Positions 34,069-46,444 of a stretch of 64,000 bases of DNA are shown here, piece by piece. Position numbers and translations under genes: made by a program. The stretch is taken from positions 30,082,189-30,146,188 of the forward strand of contig JAVMKO010000010.1 of assembly GCA_032164245.1 (NCBI GenBank), written 5' to 3'. A model generated the notes under the pieces. It did not search any database. It was not told where the DNA came from and saw nothing but the letters and a program-made list of their open reading frames with translations. The number at the start of each line of letters is the position of its first letter. Position 1 is the stretch's first letter. The stretch is from Sternotherus odoratus (Eukaryota > Chordata > Testudines > Kinosternidae).

Positions 34069-34097
34069 ATTATTCTGACAACAATTTTTATTCTTGG

Positions 34098-36720
34098 CTA
34101 GAGGCTAGTTTTCTAAAACAGCACCTAAAGACAAAAATTTAAATTTAGCATTTTAATCCTATTGTATTTTACCTGAGTAAATAGCTATATGAATATATTT
34201 TCACTTATGCTGCAAACTAAGATGTTTGTTTACTGTAGATAGATATATTGTCATACTGTATGTAAACACAATTAATTTTAAAACTAATGGCAAACATTCA
34301 TATATACAGTCAAATTCCATAAACCTTTATGGGATAGTGCTCCTGATATAGCAGATACACCTTAAGACTTGTTTGAATAATGAAAACACTGAAAAATAGT
34401 TCTGCAGAAGAATTCCTCCTGGAAGAGAATGTAGTAATTCAGGACTTACAGTGCTTGATGCTTTTAGAGAAGCTACATTGATATCTAAAACTCTGTTGCT
34501 TTCTAAATTCCAGTGCACATAATAAAACCAGTCATGATTCTGAAGTCAAATTAAGTTTTGCTGCAGGATTGAGACCCACTTTTGCAATTCACTAATATGT
34601 GAAATTTACTGTCTCACAATTCTTGATTTGTTGCTTCCTTGTTTTCTATTTTGTCTGATTGTAAATTAAATTAGAAATTGAGTTTAATAAAATTCAAAGA
34701 AGTATTAGTTATATATGGATTACAGAGGATAATTTTTTTTATAAGGGATATAAATTCTTCTACTTCAGGACACAACCACTACCAGAGACCGCTAGAAAAA
34801 AAAACCTTCCCTTTTGGAAGTTTATTCCATAATTGTACACTGTAGGATTTCCTGTAATTTATTCTAAAATATCAAGTTGTGGCCACAGTCAGAGAGGTTA
34901 TTAATCAGATGGATCATTAAATTGAACTAATCTGGTACAGCAATTCCTATTTTCTAAAGTTTCCTTTTGCTGAATTTTTGTTTTAATTCACATATTGTAC
35001 TGTATAGTAAACCACTAAAAATAGAACATGTAAGAATTAATTGTGGCAGCATATAGCCACATGTTAGGAGAAATATGAAGAAGTACCACCGCCAGTAAGA
35101 GCATTATGTCACCTGAGGACAATAGCCATTACATCGCCTTTAAAGAGGATGCAGTGTTTACTCCTCTTTGCATCATCCCTCCAAGATACTTTCTTCCTCC
35201 CAGCTTTTAAAAGATTTTTTTCAAGTTAAATGACAAAACAAAGAATTTATGAGCATTACTAGCAAGAAGTGCCTACACCTGAACCTACCTAGTTGTACAA
35301 AACAAGTTTATATAGAAGCATGTTTCAAAAGATGAAAAGGGTTTGTACTTGCTGTATAATGTAAGTAGATAACTCTGTTCCTCAAGGAACTTAAATCACT
35401 TCTTTACTCCTTCTAAGTGTCCTGATCCTACAAGAGAAATCTAAAATAACAACTCCATACATTAGAAAGACCAAGGTCTCCACCCAAAGACCAGTCCTCC
35501 TCTTTGGTTCTCTCACACATACATACAACTTTATTCACTGTAAGTGTACATAACAAAATAGGGTTAAAAATAGTACATGGCACAAAACAAACAAAAACAT
35601 CTCAAATGACTTACCTCACAACTAAAATGTTTACAACAAACAAATTATTTTGGAGATGTGGTATGTTCAGCAGAACCCAAGCTTTGCATTGTGTAGCTGC
35701 TGTTAAAAAGCTGAAGATTTATGTGTTGCACAGTGCAATGTGGTTGAGGTTGGGAAAAAGACAAAGGTGTGCAGAGAGGCCAACTATGGGCCAGGGGAAA
35801 CGCCCCTTTGTGCTCACAAAAGAGTTCTCACACTTTCACATCTGTAATTCTAGCAGATCCTCAATTATAAACAAGTGCTCTATTGTAGGTGATATTTGGC
35901 TGAATTCCAAAGCAGTGTCCAAATTGCAACATAAAAAGAATACATTGCAGCCAAGTATCTTGTTACATGGTAAAATTAAACAAATCAGAAAACTTTTACT
36001 CTTAAATTTTTACCCCATAAAATATATCATATTGCTTTTTAAAATAACCCACTACTGTGAAATACCGAAGAGCTCTCATCCCAATCAATTTAAATAAGAT
36101 GCATGACATAACTTTACACTAACTGCTTTACCACGTTTAATTAACTGCAAACTTTCCTTTACTGTGATAGCTTTCCTAAGCATTGTTTAAAGGAATATCT
36201 TATCCTGATGATTGTACATACTGAAAACATTTATTCTTTAAGATATATCTGTTCTTAATGTAAATGTGGAACAAAGAATGCCCTGCTTAATCTCAGGAAA
36301 ATTCACTTTCTCCAATCTGCTACATTTTGGGCCATATTCCATTACTTTTTAGACAGCCAATACATAATTGAACCTGGTTAACTCTTATAACAAATTTTCT
36401 ACGGCTACTATCAAATCCATATAGTCCAACATATCAAATTTGCAGAGACTGAATTTCCAATGCCTGGCCCCTATGTAATCATTTACATCTGTGCAAACCA
36501 GGTGTAAACTAAAGTGAATAAAGAATTTTGATCTGGTTGTCATTTTTACATTCAAATTACACAGGTGAAAACGACTAGACAGGGTGTGAGACAATGGGAA
36601 ATCACACCAACAAACCTCTATCTAGTCTTATTCTACCATAATTCTTACTTCCAGAACAAAGCAACAAGTTTAAAATAACTATTTCCATGCACTACCCACT
36701 GTAACAAAACAGTAACTTAC
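34098..36720. other. intron between NRG4 leader and first coding exon: nothing recognised
   Basis: AT-rich. The open frame at 35504-36097 has no recognisable similarity or exon borders. Confidence 0.5.
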
Positions 36721-36814
36721 CTCAGGCTTTTTCTTCTGTAAGCTTTGGATCCTGGAAGCAAATGAGGATTCATGCCACGGAAGAAGCCTCTTTATCAAAA
36801 GTAACTTTATTCAG
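36721..36814 (-). other. NRG4: probable 5' untranslated exon of NRG4
   Basis: Acceptor TATTTTTCCCTTAG and donor GTAAGT bound 94 nt on the minus strand, upstream of the NRG4 start codon. Its frames would run into stops after splicing, and an upstream ATG (CATGAATCCTC) is not in the NRG4 frame, so a leader role fits. This rests on splice signals and position; I am not certain of conservation. Confidence 0.5.
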
Positions 36815-38282
36815 CTAAGGGAAAAATATGAATTTATTGCAATATTTACATTATTATCGGTAATGCCAACTTTAGGCATATGATTTAAACTCCCTGACAC
36901 CACCCTGATTGAAACCTTTATGAAAAGTGTAACTTCTTTACCAAAACATGTTTCCAATCTGTTTTATTTTTTCCATTCTACCAAATACAGTATCTCTTAA
37001 TGCTAGTTAATTGGTGGGAAATGGGATTCACCCCCCTACCCCCCCCCCCACACACACACAAATTTCAACTAGTTTACTTTATGACCTGTAAATTTTATCT
37101 TACCCCCACTAAATTTAGAGGGCCCAATACATCCCTGGTGTAATGCTGTTGAAGTTAATAGGGGGTACGTCAGGGATGAATTTTGCCTGGGTATATCTCA
37201 GTTTCTGACTCCACTTTCTGTTTTAAAATGAGAAGGTACTATTCCATATATTTTGGAATTGATCAAAACTGAAATTAGAGCCCCTATAAATTAGTGTCCA
37301 GGGGGCACTTGAATTGGGGGTGGCTCTCTTCATCTCATATGAGTGCCGTAACCATTGGATTAAAAGTTATGATCCAGCTCCCCCTTCCTTTTTTGCAAGA
37401 CACACCATAGGCACCTAATTCTAAGAGAAGGTTCACTACTGAGAATTTCAAGCAGAGATAATTGCCTCCCTCCAGTCCAGACTTATGTGCCAAACTCCAT
37501 TGTACAGGAAGCCTCAGCACCTGACTCAGGCTTTGTGATTTTTCTAGACATCTGCAATTTTTAGGCAGTGCAAGTGTGAGCACCACAGTGCCTAAGTTCC
37601 TCTGTGAATCTAGCCCTTAGTGCTTATACTTCTTATTTGTCTAAGGAACACATTACTAGTCTGAGGACTTGATTTTCAAGAACTCTCCTACACCATCTTG
37701 CATGTAATTTGCATAAGTAATTGCCTGCATTCTGCATACAGATTAGTTATTTGCATTCATGAATAACTGGCTACCTGCATGTGCAATACCTACTTTAAAC
37801 CTGCAGTTGTGGTATCTGCTCACACAAACTAGGCCAGCAAATATGTATACTTAACTGTACATTTTCATTTTTGAAAATGAAATCCTGAAAGTCACAAAAA
37901 TCTTCATCAATAAGAGACTAGCTGAGAGAAGCATTTTGTTACATAATATTGGAAATATCTTTCAATTTAGAAATGACAGGACCCACATTGCTAGATGGTA
38001 TCACTTCACTTGGTATCTTGATAGAGAAAATTTCAGACACATATTCATGTATTCAACCCTAAACAGACACAATCTAGACAGGATTCTACCTCAATCAATT
38101 CTACTCTGATGGTTTTTTTGTATTTTATCATGATACCAGTTCTGAAGACAATATTGTTTGACACACTACAGCACATAGATTAAAAAATTCTAATGTCAGC
38201 AGAACATAATGCTATACTTTGCCTCTTTTATTACCTGAAGCCTCCATTTGATATGACTTTGTCAGCTATATTATTTGGAATT
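36815..38282. other. NRG4 5' intron: nothing recognised
   Basis: AT-rich, with a C-run followed by (CA)n near 37031-37060. Confidence 0.5.
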
Positions 38283-38664
38283 CTGTAACCCAGTGCTCCC
38301 CAACCGGTGTGCCGCGGCACACTGGTGTGCCGTGAGGCCATGCCAAGTGTGCCGCGGCAAAAGCACGCGTCATATCCAGAACGGCCTGCCGCCCACCGAA
38401 TGCTAGATTTTGCCCAGCAACGTTTTGTTGCATTCGATGTGCGGCCACGGCGCTACAGCTCTGAGTCCGAGAAGTTCTATCCCCCCCCCCTTCCCCCGCT
38501 CACGATTGTCCTGATCACAAGTCTACAGGGCCTGGACAGAGCAGTGTTCATTATTAGGTATTACCTATCTGTCGTTTTCTGCACTGTGTTCTAATTTTTA
38601 AGTTCGCGTAGTTAAACTTAGAAAATCGGTATATGAATTATATTTATTTTGTACGGCTTCAAAT

Positions 38665-40663
38665 ATGGACAAGTTTTTGCGAAAAGAACGCCCAACTTCA
38701 CCGACAATTGATGATGAAACCAGCACGAGCGATATTGCAAAAAAACAGAAGATTACGAAAAGGCAGTACAACGAAGAATATATTCGATATGGATTTTCGT
38801 GGTGTGGTGAAGAAACGGCTCCAAAACCAGAATGCGTAATTTGCAGGGAAAAGCTGTCTAACGAGGCAATGGTTCCAAGTAAACTGATTCGCCATCTAAA
38901 ATCGAAACATCCTACCCTGTTTCCCCGAAAGTAAGACATCCCCCGAAAATAAGACGTACTTCCAGTTTTGCCTTTCGCTGTAATATAATGTAATGTAATT
39001 TTGGGAGCAAAAATTAATATAAGACACTGTCTTATTTTCGGGGAAACACGGTAGTTGCGCCAACAAGAACATACAATATTTTCAACGGCTTTTGAGTCAA
39101 AATGCTAAACAGATACAATTTATGAAGTCATCAGTCACAGTTTCTGACAAAGCGTTAGAAGCTAGTTTTTCTATTGCAAATTTAATTGCACGTCAGAAAA
39201 AATCACATACAATTGGCGAAACCCTCATTAAACCAGCATGCATGGAAATCATTTGAATAATGTTTGGACCTGGTGCAGTTAAGGAAGTAGAAAATGTTCC
39301 ATTGTCAGGTAATACTGTAAAAAGACGTATTGACGATATGTCTAGCGATATTCTGAAAATAGTAATTACCAAATTAAAAGCAGCTGGAAATTTTTCACTC
39401 CAAATTGATGAAACAACTGATATTAAGAACCAAGCACAGCTAATTTGTATTGTCCGTTTCGTTGATGAGGGCGCTATAAAAGAGCATTATTTATTTTGCA
39501 AAGTGCTTCCAGAGCGGACTACCGGTGAGGCAATTTTTCGTGCTACAAATGATTTCTTCGATACTTATGACATTAAATGGAGTAATTGCATAAGTGTTTG
39601 TACGGATGGCGCCGCAGCAATGATGGGCAATAAAAAAGGTTTTGTCTCATGTGTAAAACAACAAAATGCGGAAATACAAATTACCCATTGCTGCATACAT
39701 CGAGAAGCGTTGATGGCGAAAAACTTGCCAGATGAACTATTGCAAATGATGAACGAATGTGTGAAAATCATAAACATCATTAAAACAAGGGCCCTGAATA
39801 CGCGAATTTTTGAAATACTCTGCGAAGAAATGGGATCAGAATATCAGTCATTATTGTTTTACACTGAAATACGTTGGCTATCCCGAGGAAAAGTTCTGGC
39901 AAGATTATTTGAGCTTCGCAACGAGGTGAGACATTTTTTATTGAAGCAAAACATGTTCGAACTACACCAGCTCCTCGAGGATGATCACTGGATTACAAAA
40001 CTAGCATACATGGCTGACATATTCGAGCACCTGAATGAACTCAATAAAAGGATGCAAGGTCGGAATGAAAATGTATTAACGTGCTCTGACAAATTAAATG
40101 TATTCAAAGAGAAACTGGGACTTTGGCAAACGGAGTTAGGACGTGGATCACTAGAAATGTACAAAAGAATAAACCAGATTAAAATTGAAAATAATAAGCA
40201 GTTCATAATAAATTTAGCTCAACGACATTTAACATTGCTCTTAGAGAAGTTTGATCATTACTTTCATACAATCAATACGGAGCAATACGATTGGGTTCGA
40301 AATCCTTTTGCAACGATTGCCAAAAATTCTACCGAAGTACTTTCCCTTCAGATTCGAGAGGACTTTCTTGAATTGAGGAATGACGGGTCATTAAAAATAA
40401 AATTCGCTCAAGTTCCGTTGGATGTGTTCTGGATTGGGATTGAGGAAGAATATCCCCATATCTCCAAGAAGGCTGTCGAAATTCTGTTACCATTTGCAAC
40501 CACATATATATGTGAACAAAGTTTTTCAGCGTTAGTCCAAATAAAAAATGACAAGCGGTCATGCTTGAAGGGCATCGATCAAGAACTTCGGGTTGCTCTG
40601 TCCAGTATTAAACCGAACATCAAATCTCTGTGTTCATTAAAACAAGCGCAGGTGTCGCATTAG
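38665..40663 (+). pseudogene. hAT transposase (BED finger, FAM200/ZBED5-like), split by a MITE and one stop
   Basis: ATG at 38665 begins MDKFLRKERPTSPTIDDE. A BED-type zinc finger follows (CVICREKL, then HLKSKHPT: C-x2-C...H-x4-H). The frame is broken at 38914 by a 137-bp insertion; disregarding that insertion and one copy of the TA, the phase continues with no shift. The only other stop is TGA at 39254-39256. From 39260 the catalytic part is open to 40663: LQIDETTD (first Asp), VCTDGAAAMMG (second Asp), CCIHRE, RWLSRG (the hAT Trp) and FATTYICEQSFSALVQIKND (Glu and C-terminal dimerisation region). Full coding length would be about 620 codons, normal for the family. The interruption makes this copy inactive, although all the catalytic residues I can identify are present. 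Confidence 0.95.
38915..39051. mobile_element. TA-flanked MITE inserted in the hAT transposase gene
   Basis: 137 bp flanked by TA at 38913-38914 and 39052-39053. Ends CCCTGTTTCCCCGAAAGTAA, and reverse-complemented CCGTGTTTCCCCGAAAATAA, are nearly perfect over about 23 bp. TA duplication points to a Tc1/mariner-superfamily source. The interior is AT-rich with no coding capacity. Confidence 0.95.
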
Positions 40664-41052
40664 TTATAAGTTGTTAGAGAACAGTTAGAATATAGAGTTA
40701 TGAATTGATGGATGTGTTACAAGTACCTACCTAATTATCAAATAAAATAATAAATCAAGTAATTCTGTTATGCCCAGTTTGACATTCCTATACTATTATA
40801 CTCTTCAAAACGATATTTTGAAGATTATATTTGTTTTTTATCCAATTTTTGTATGTGGTGTGCCGTGGAATTTTGGGAGAGGCTATGGTGTGCCGAGGGT
40901 GACAAAAGGTTGGGGAGCACTGCTGTAACCCATCAAATTTAATTAGATCTGTTAATAACAATAGCCTCAATTCCACAAAGCATGTAAACATATGCTTAAT
41001 TTTAGGTATGTGAGTAGTCCCATTTAAGTGAATGGGACTTAAGCATGTGCAT

Positions 41053-41496
41053 CAGGGCTGGCGACAGAAATTTGGGGGCCCCCTACTCCGTTTGGGGGGC
41101 CCCCCAGCCCAGCCGGGGCCCCCCCAGCCCAGCCGACAGCGGATGGGGGCCCCCCAGCCCAGCCGCCCCCCCCCGCCCAGCCGACAGCGGATGGGGGCCC
41201 CCCCAGCCCAGCCCGCGCTCCCCCCCCATGACAGCTGGCGGCAGCGGGAGCGAGAGCATGAGCCGCCCTTTCTCTCCCCTCCCCTCCCCCCCCGGACAGC
41301 GCTGCTGCCGCCGGCCGGGCTCTCTGCTCCTGCCGGGGCCAGGCGCACTTGTCCGGGGGAGAGCCGCGCCGCCTCCCCGCTCTCCAGGTCCGGCGACAAG
41401 GGGGGACACAACGGGTACAGCGGTGTACCGGGGCCCCCCTAAAGTTGGGGGGCCCGGTACAGCTGTACCCGTAGTACCCCCCTGTCGCCGGCCCTG
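41053..41496. mobile_element. GC-rich hAT MITE with exact 8-bp target duplication
   Basis: 444 bp. ATGTGCAT is repeated at 41045-41052 and 41497-41504. Ends CAGGGCTGGCGACAG and reverse-complemented CAGGGCCGGCGACAG. Near the left end GGGGCCCCCCAGCCCAGCCG units with GACAGCGGATGG recur about every 30-45 bp. Open frames on both strands are compositional. Confidence 0.95.
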
Positions 41497-41504
41497 ATGT
41501 GCAT

Positions 41505-42294
41505 AAAAGCTTTGTGAAACTGGAGCTTGTAAAGTATAGGTTGAATGTACATATTCTCTTATGCAGATACACAAGGCCCTAAACAGAGTGGGAAGCTGGG
41601 TTTCTGCTTCATGGTGGGTGATCATTTTGGTGGGTGGGCCCACACACACCTGTGCACTCTGCAAAAGTTCTCTGTTCTGGAGTACAGGGTGGATTTGTTG
41701 GGGCTATCATTTGTGAACAGCCAGTGAATTTCTGCACAGTTTGGATCCATTGAGCTACAAAACTGCATAACAGAGAAGCAGTGGATTTTATCCAGTGCTT
41801 GTTCACCCTACAGTGGTGACTGCAGCTCATATATGAGAGTGCCTCTTTCTGTGACTGATGATTGGGAGGAGCCAGTTTCACAGAGCACTATGATCTGTCT
41901 CTAAATGATCTTGTTTGCATTACCCCCGGCATGCTCACTAGCAATTAATCTTTTATACTACTAATTTCCTGAGTACTTGATCTTGAATTTATATTTTTAA
42001 ATTATTAAGTTGCCAGCTATTGTATACATCTGTGACTTGCTTCATCCCAAGAAGAAGGGAAATAGGAGTACTTGCAGGCAGATTTTTAAAAAGGAATTAA
42101 ATTAACTGCAAAACCACATATATTTCCTATTTTTATGGTGCTGTGCTCACCACATTTTTAAAAAAAATCTCCACAAAAGTCCCTAAAGATGATAAAAATA
42201 AATTACTGAAATAGTTTTTCAGGTACACATTTTCAAATACGTGTTGTTTTTATTATGGTAGAATTTATGGCCTAAATGGAAATGAGTGCAGGGG
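41505..42294. other. intron: nothing recognised
   Basis: No supported feature. Confidence 0.5.
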
Positions 42295-42295
42295 A

Positions 42296-42343
42296 CAAGA
42301 TTAGATGACTTCTCGAGGTCCCTTCCAGTCCTATGATTCTATG
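42296..42343 (+). mobile_element. CR1 LINE 3' tail
   Basis: TAGATGACTTCTCGAGGTCC then TTCCAGTCCTATGATTCTATG, the conserved CR1 3' terminus. Confidence 0.85.
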
Positions 42344-45192
42344 GTGTTCTGCGCACAAGAAGCGGCATGGAGGGGCTTGTGAAAAAAATGAGCAATAGAA
42401 GATGGCAATGTTGTAGAGTGGAAGGGACAGGAAGAGTGTGATAAGCTATAAGAATGGATAAGTTGGGCTGAGCTAAATTGTGAAAGACCTTAACGGTGAG
42501 AACCAGAAAGTATATTTAATGTGGTGCAGAAGAGCTAGCCAGTAGTGAGACTTGGAGATCTTTTTACAAAAGTTACTGAATATGCAAAAACAATACATAG
42601 AACTAACTACCCATAAAGAAGGTCTTACAAGCTATGGCAACAGTCAGGAAAGCCTCTGCAATCAGACTGCCCTCCCAGTGAGCCATATCATGTCTGCTTC
42701 TGTCAGCAGAAGGTTCAGACATCCAGCAGTTCCCAGCTGCAGGAACTGAGAGAAAGTGGCATGCTTCTGAAAAGGTGCCACTCTTTCTGTACAGAATCCT
42801 CATTGTAAGTGTCATGATCTGAGTGTGGAAAGGGGATCAAGGAGGGGGTCTGGCTGAAAAAAATATTATTGTTCCATCTTCCTTCACCAATAAAATCCCT
42901 GAAGAACCTTCACAGAACGAACCCCTAGGCTGGCTTTTTTAAGGCGGGGGAAGGCTTGACTCTACTTGTATATTTATGCAATAGAAACCCATCAGTGACC
43001 ATCATTTGTAATCCCTCCTCTGCCACACACACAAGATTATATGAACTGATTTCAGTCTTGTTTTACTAGAAAGGGTTCTTTTCTCCTGAAGATAATGCCT
43101 TATAGCATGTAAGGCATTTTTCTTAGGCAGCAGATTATTATCACTTCTGAAAACCAGAGTTCAGAAAGTACAAGTGACAAGTGTAAAACTTTTAGATAAT
43201 ATATTATCTCAGTGGCAAATTGTTTAGTCTTTACTCCGACAAAACTCCCATTGAGGTCAATAGGAGTTTAGTCTGAATTATGGCTGATGGTCAATGAAAG
43301 TAAGATTGAATTTAATGGGAGTTTTGCCATCTTCCTCAATCGGAGTGAGATTATTACTGAAGTAGGGGCGGCAGAATTTGTCCCACCGTTCTTTTTAACC
43401 TTTGGAACACTAACTTATTCTATATGTAGGATATCTAAAATTCTTGTTCTAAGGGATAAAGCATTTAAATGCTTCCTAACATAATCCATGTTGAACTCCT
43501 ATGGAAATGCTCATGACATCTATATTAATAACAAATAATTTCTTCCATATTATTGCTATTATAATTTATGTAAAGTAAGCAAAAATCTCACCAGGCACTT
43601 AACATACAAGTGAAATGTATTTATGTATATGCACAGCCATGTGACAGTTTTATTTACTTTGCTGTACCTGCATTTTGCCTACTAATCCATCTCTCCAAGT
43701 CTTAGTCTCATGCTCCAAACATCTAAGCATCTTCAAACATATAGGCTTTTAAAAATGAATTTATCAGAGAAATATTTCTTCCTTTTTCACCCCAAATTCT
43801 GAAATTTACCCCAAATTACAATGGCCAGAGGCCTAGGATGATCACTCAATTTTAGACTGATCATCTCTCAACTCTTAGCTGCTACCGTGGAGCAAATGAT
43901 TACATCACTGGTAGAGTGGAATATGAAAAGAATATCTTATTTATATATTGCCCATATCGCTAGGCACTGTGCCTGGCCCACTGGCCCAAAGAAAAGCAGC
44001 TAGTCTGCCAAAAGAAGAACTAAGAAAAACATAATCCACAGATGAAGAGCTAGTGAAGAACATAGACAAAACAGGCAAAGATGAACTGTCCTAAATAGAA
44101 AGACCTAGCACTGAGTGTTGAAGACAGCTACCAAGACAATCTGACTGATGTGACCGTTTATACATGTGCTTTTGTTTCTGACAGAGCAATAACTTTTGAT
44201 CTGGATTAAGTCTAGGGTTACAACAAAGACGGAAGAAACGAATCCCACAATTAAAGGCACTGAAGATGATCCATGTGAGTACAAATACATTTTAGTCATA
44301 TAACAGGTATGAGATTTTGTACGTTATAATAAACAAGCTTGCCTGCATGTCAGAAATGTTTTGAGTATTTATGTGAGGGTGTGTGGGAATGCAAATATCT
44401 TTTGGGTTGAAGAAGTTATTTTTGGCCTGGCAGTATTTTTGCAGGAAGAAATATGAAAAGCTTCAGTTCATGTCTATCAAGTTGACAAAACACAACAGAC
44501 ATTTTATAACTATTGATTTTGCATTCCTGTAACTAAGAACAATGGCTAAATTAAGTAGACATTTTCATACTGGTAACTGGTAATGTGTCGTTTATGTTTT
44601 TAAAAAGTGGCAGTCATCTTAAGTTTACAAGTGACTGCAGTGTGTGCATAGTAACTACTTTTCATAAAGATTTTTACTCTAACTTGTTCTAAAGAAATTT
44701 TCAGTGCAATTATCTTCATTCTGTATCTAACCACTGTTTTATTTTGTTGATCTCTCTCTCTCTCACACGTACACACAGAGACAGACTTCAGTACAGTTCA
44801 ACGTGCCTGCAGAAAATTGTCCACATGGAGTAATTTGCTGGATTAGGGCCCAAGTGTTAAATCTACTTTAGTCTTGAATAGACCTAATGATTGTGCCTCA
44901 ATGATCAACTTTCTCACAGATGGTGATACTACTGCATATACCTGTGTTGCTTATACCTGTCCCAAAACTGAATTCTTGACTTTTATTGTGGAAGGACCAT
45001 CCGCAAACCACCATTGAATGTCTTACATCCAGGAGAAAGGATAAGCAACAGCTAAGTCACTGAAACAACAAGAACCTCTAGATGTTGCACCATCAGGGAA
45101 CCAATCTATGTACAAGAAAGGGGAACCTTCTTCATCAGGTCCCCCTGGTTGCCTTTATACTGGGAAGAAAAGGCAAAAAGTGATCAGATGAG
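42344..45192. other. intron: nothing recognised (2.8 kb)
   Basis: AT-rich. A short palindromic CTCCCATTGAGGTCAATAGG motif near 43247 resembles an old sauropsid repeat. No coding feature. Confidence 0.45.
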
Positions 45193-46262
45193 TCTCATAG
45201 ATACAAAGGTCAGATGGGACCATCATAATAATCTAGTCTGACCTCCTGCACATTTCAGGCTACGGAACCTCACCCACCCACTCCTGCAATAAGCCCATAA
45301 CCTCCAGCTGTGTTACTGAAATCATCAAGTTTTGATTCAAAAACTTCCAGCAACATAGAATCCATCATTTACTGTAGTTCAAACCAGCCAGTGAGCTGTG
45401 CCCCATGCTGCAGAGGAAGGTAACCCCTCCCCCAACATCTTTGCCAGTCTGATCTGGGGGAGAATTCCCTCCTGATACCAAATATGCCAACCAGCTACCA
45501 GCCAGTGAGCATGTGGGTGAGATCCACCAGCCAGACACCTGGGAAAGAATTCTCTGTAGTAACTCAGAGCACTCCCCGTCTCTGACTGTTGGAGACATTT
45601 GCTAATAGCTGGCACAGATGAGCCATATGCCATTGTAGAGAATCTCATCATATCAATTTTGTAAACTTATCAAGCTCAGTTTTAAACCATGTTAAGTATT
45701 TTGCCCCTTCCCCCCCACCACACACACACTCCCCCCCCCCCCCAGAAGGCTGTTAAGGACTTCACTCCTCTGATAGTGAGAAATCTTCATCTAATTTCAA
45801 GCATAAACTTTTTGATGTCCAGTTTATATCCATTTGTTTTTGTACCAACATTGATCCCAAATTTAAATAACTTCTCTCCATCCCTTGGTGTTTATCCTTC
45901 TGATGTATTGATAAAGAGCAGCCATATCTCCCCATATGCTTTGTTTTGTTAGGCTAAAGAAGCCACGCTCCTTCAGTCTCCTTTTGTAAGGAAGGTTTTC
46001 CATTTATCTGATCATCCAAGTAGTCCTTCTCTGTGCTTGTTCCAGCTCGTCTTTCTTAAACATGGGAGACCAGAATTGCACACAATATTCCAGATGAGTT
46101 CCCACCAGTGCTTTGTCAATGGTAATAACACATCCCTATCTCTACTGGAAATACCTTGCTGGATGCATTCTAGGATTGCATGAGCCTTTTTTCATGGTCA
46201 CAACACATTGGCAGCTCTCTCAGTTCTTCTGACTCAGAGCACATCTTTCAAATCTCTGAAGT
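45193..46262 (-). mobile_element. CR1 LINE 3' region, about 1 kb
   Basis: From 45193 (TCTCATAGATACAAAGGTCA) through GTTAGGCTAAAGAAGCC near 45950 to TCCAGATGAGTTCCCACCAG near 46092. These are the complement of the well-known CR1 3' end (GGCTTC...TTTAGCC..., ACTGGTGAG). Non-coding and diverged, with a C-rich tract at 45700-45743. Confidence 0.8.
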
Positions 46263-46330
46263 AGAGGAGGTTCAGTCTGGATCTGCAGAGTCTGTATGCT
46301 TCGGGAGTGTGGGGAAAGTCTCTACATTGT

Positions 46331-46429
46331 TAACAAAGAGTCCTGTGGCACCTTAAAGACTAACTAAAGACTAACTTAAAGACTCGTTACCTCTGCTATT
46401 CCAGACTAACACGGCTACCTCTCTGCTTC
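46331..46429 (+). mobile_element. 99-bp retroelement insertion with inverted 5' part and 12-bp target duplication
   Basis: TCTCTACATTGT is repeated exactly at 46319-46330 and 46430-46441. The left third reads TAACAAAGAGTCCTGTGGCA (inverted orientation). The right part reads CTCTGCTATTCCAGACTAAC and ACACGGCTACC (forward orientation). Same family as 28057-28211 and 18309-18341. Confidence 0.9.
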
Positions 46430-46444
46430 TCTCTACATTGTGTG

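Larger units (their letters stand above)
38291..40922 (+). mobile_element. full-length hAT transposon with exact TIRs and target duplication
   Basis: 2,632 bp. CTGTAACC is repeated exactly at 38283-38290 and 40923-40930. Terminal repeats CAGTGCTCCCCAACC are perfect over 15 bp. Subterminal GTGTGCCG motifs lie near both ends (GTGTGCCGCGG, GTGTGCCGTGA; GTGTGCCGTGG, GTGTGCCGAGG), likely transposase-binding sites. It encodes a single transposase, and AATAAA at 40742-40747 follows the stop. The only gross lesions are an inserted MITE at 38915-39051 and one nonsense codon. Confidence 0.96.

Noticed and set aside
35504..36097. 197-codon plus-strand frame
   Set aside because: No recognisable similarity, repeat or splice signals; AT-rich composition with low complexity residues.
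41032..41664. Open frames up to 193 codons on both strands
   Set aside because: Inside the GC-rich hAT MITE; they continue past its end only by chance.
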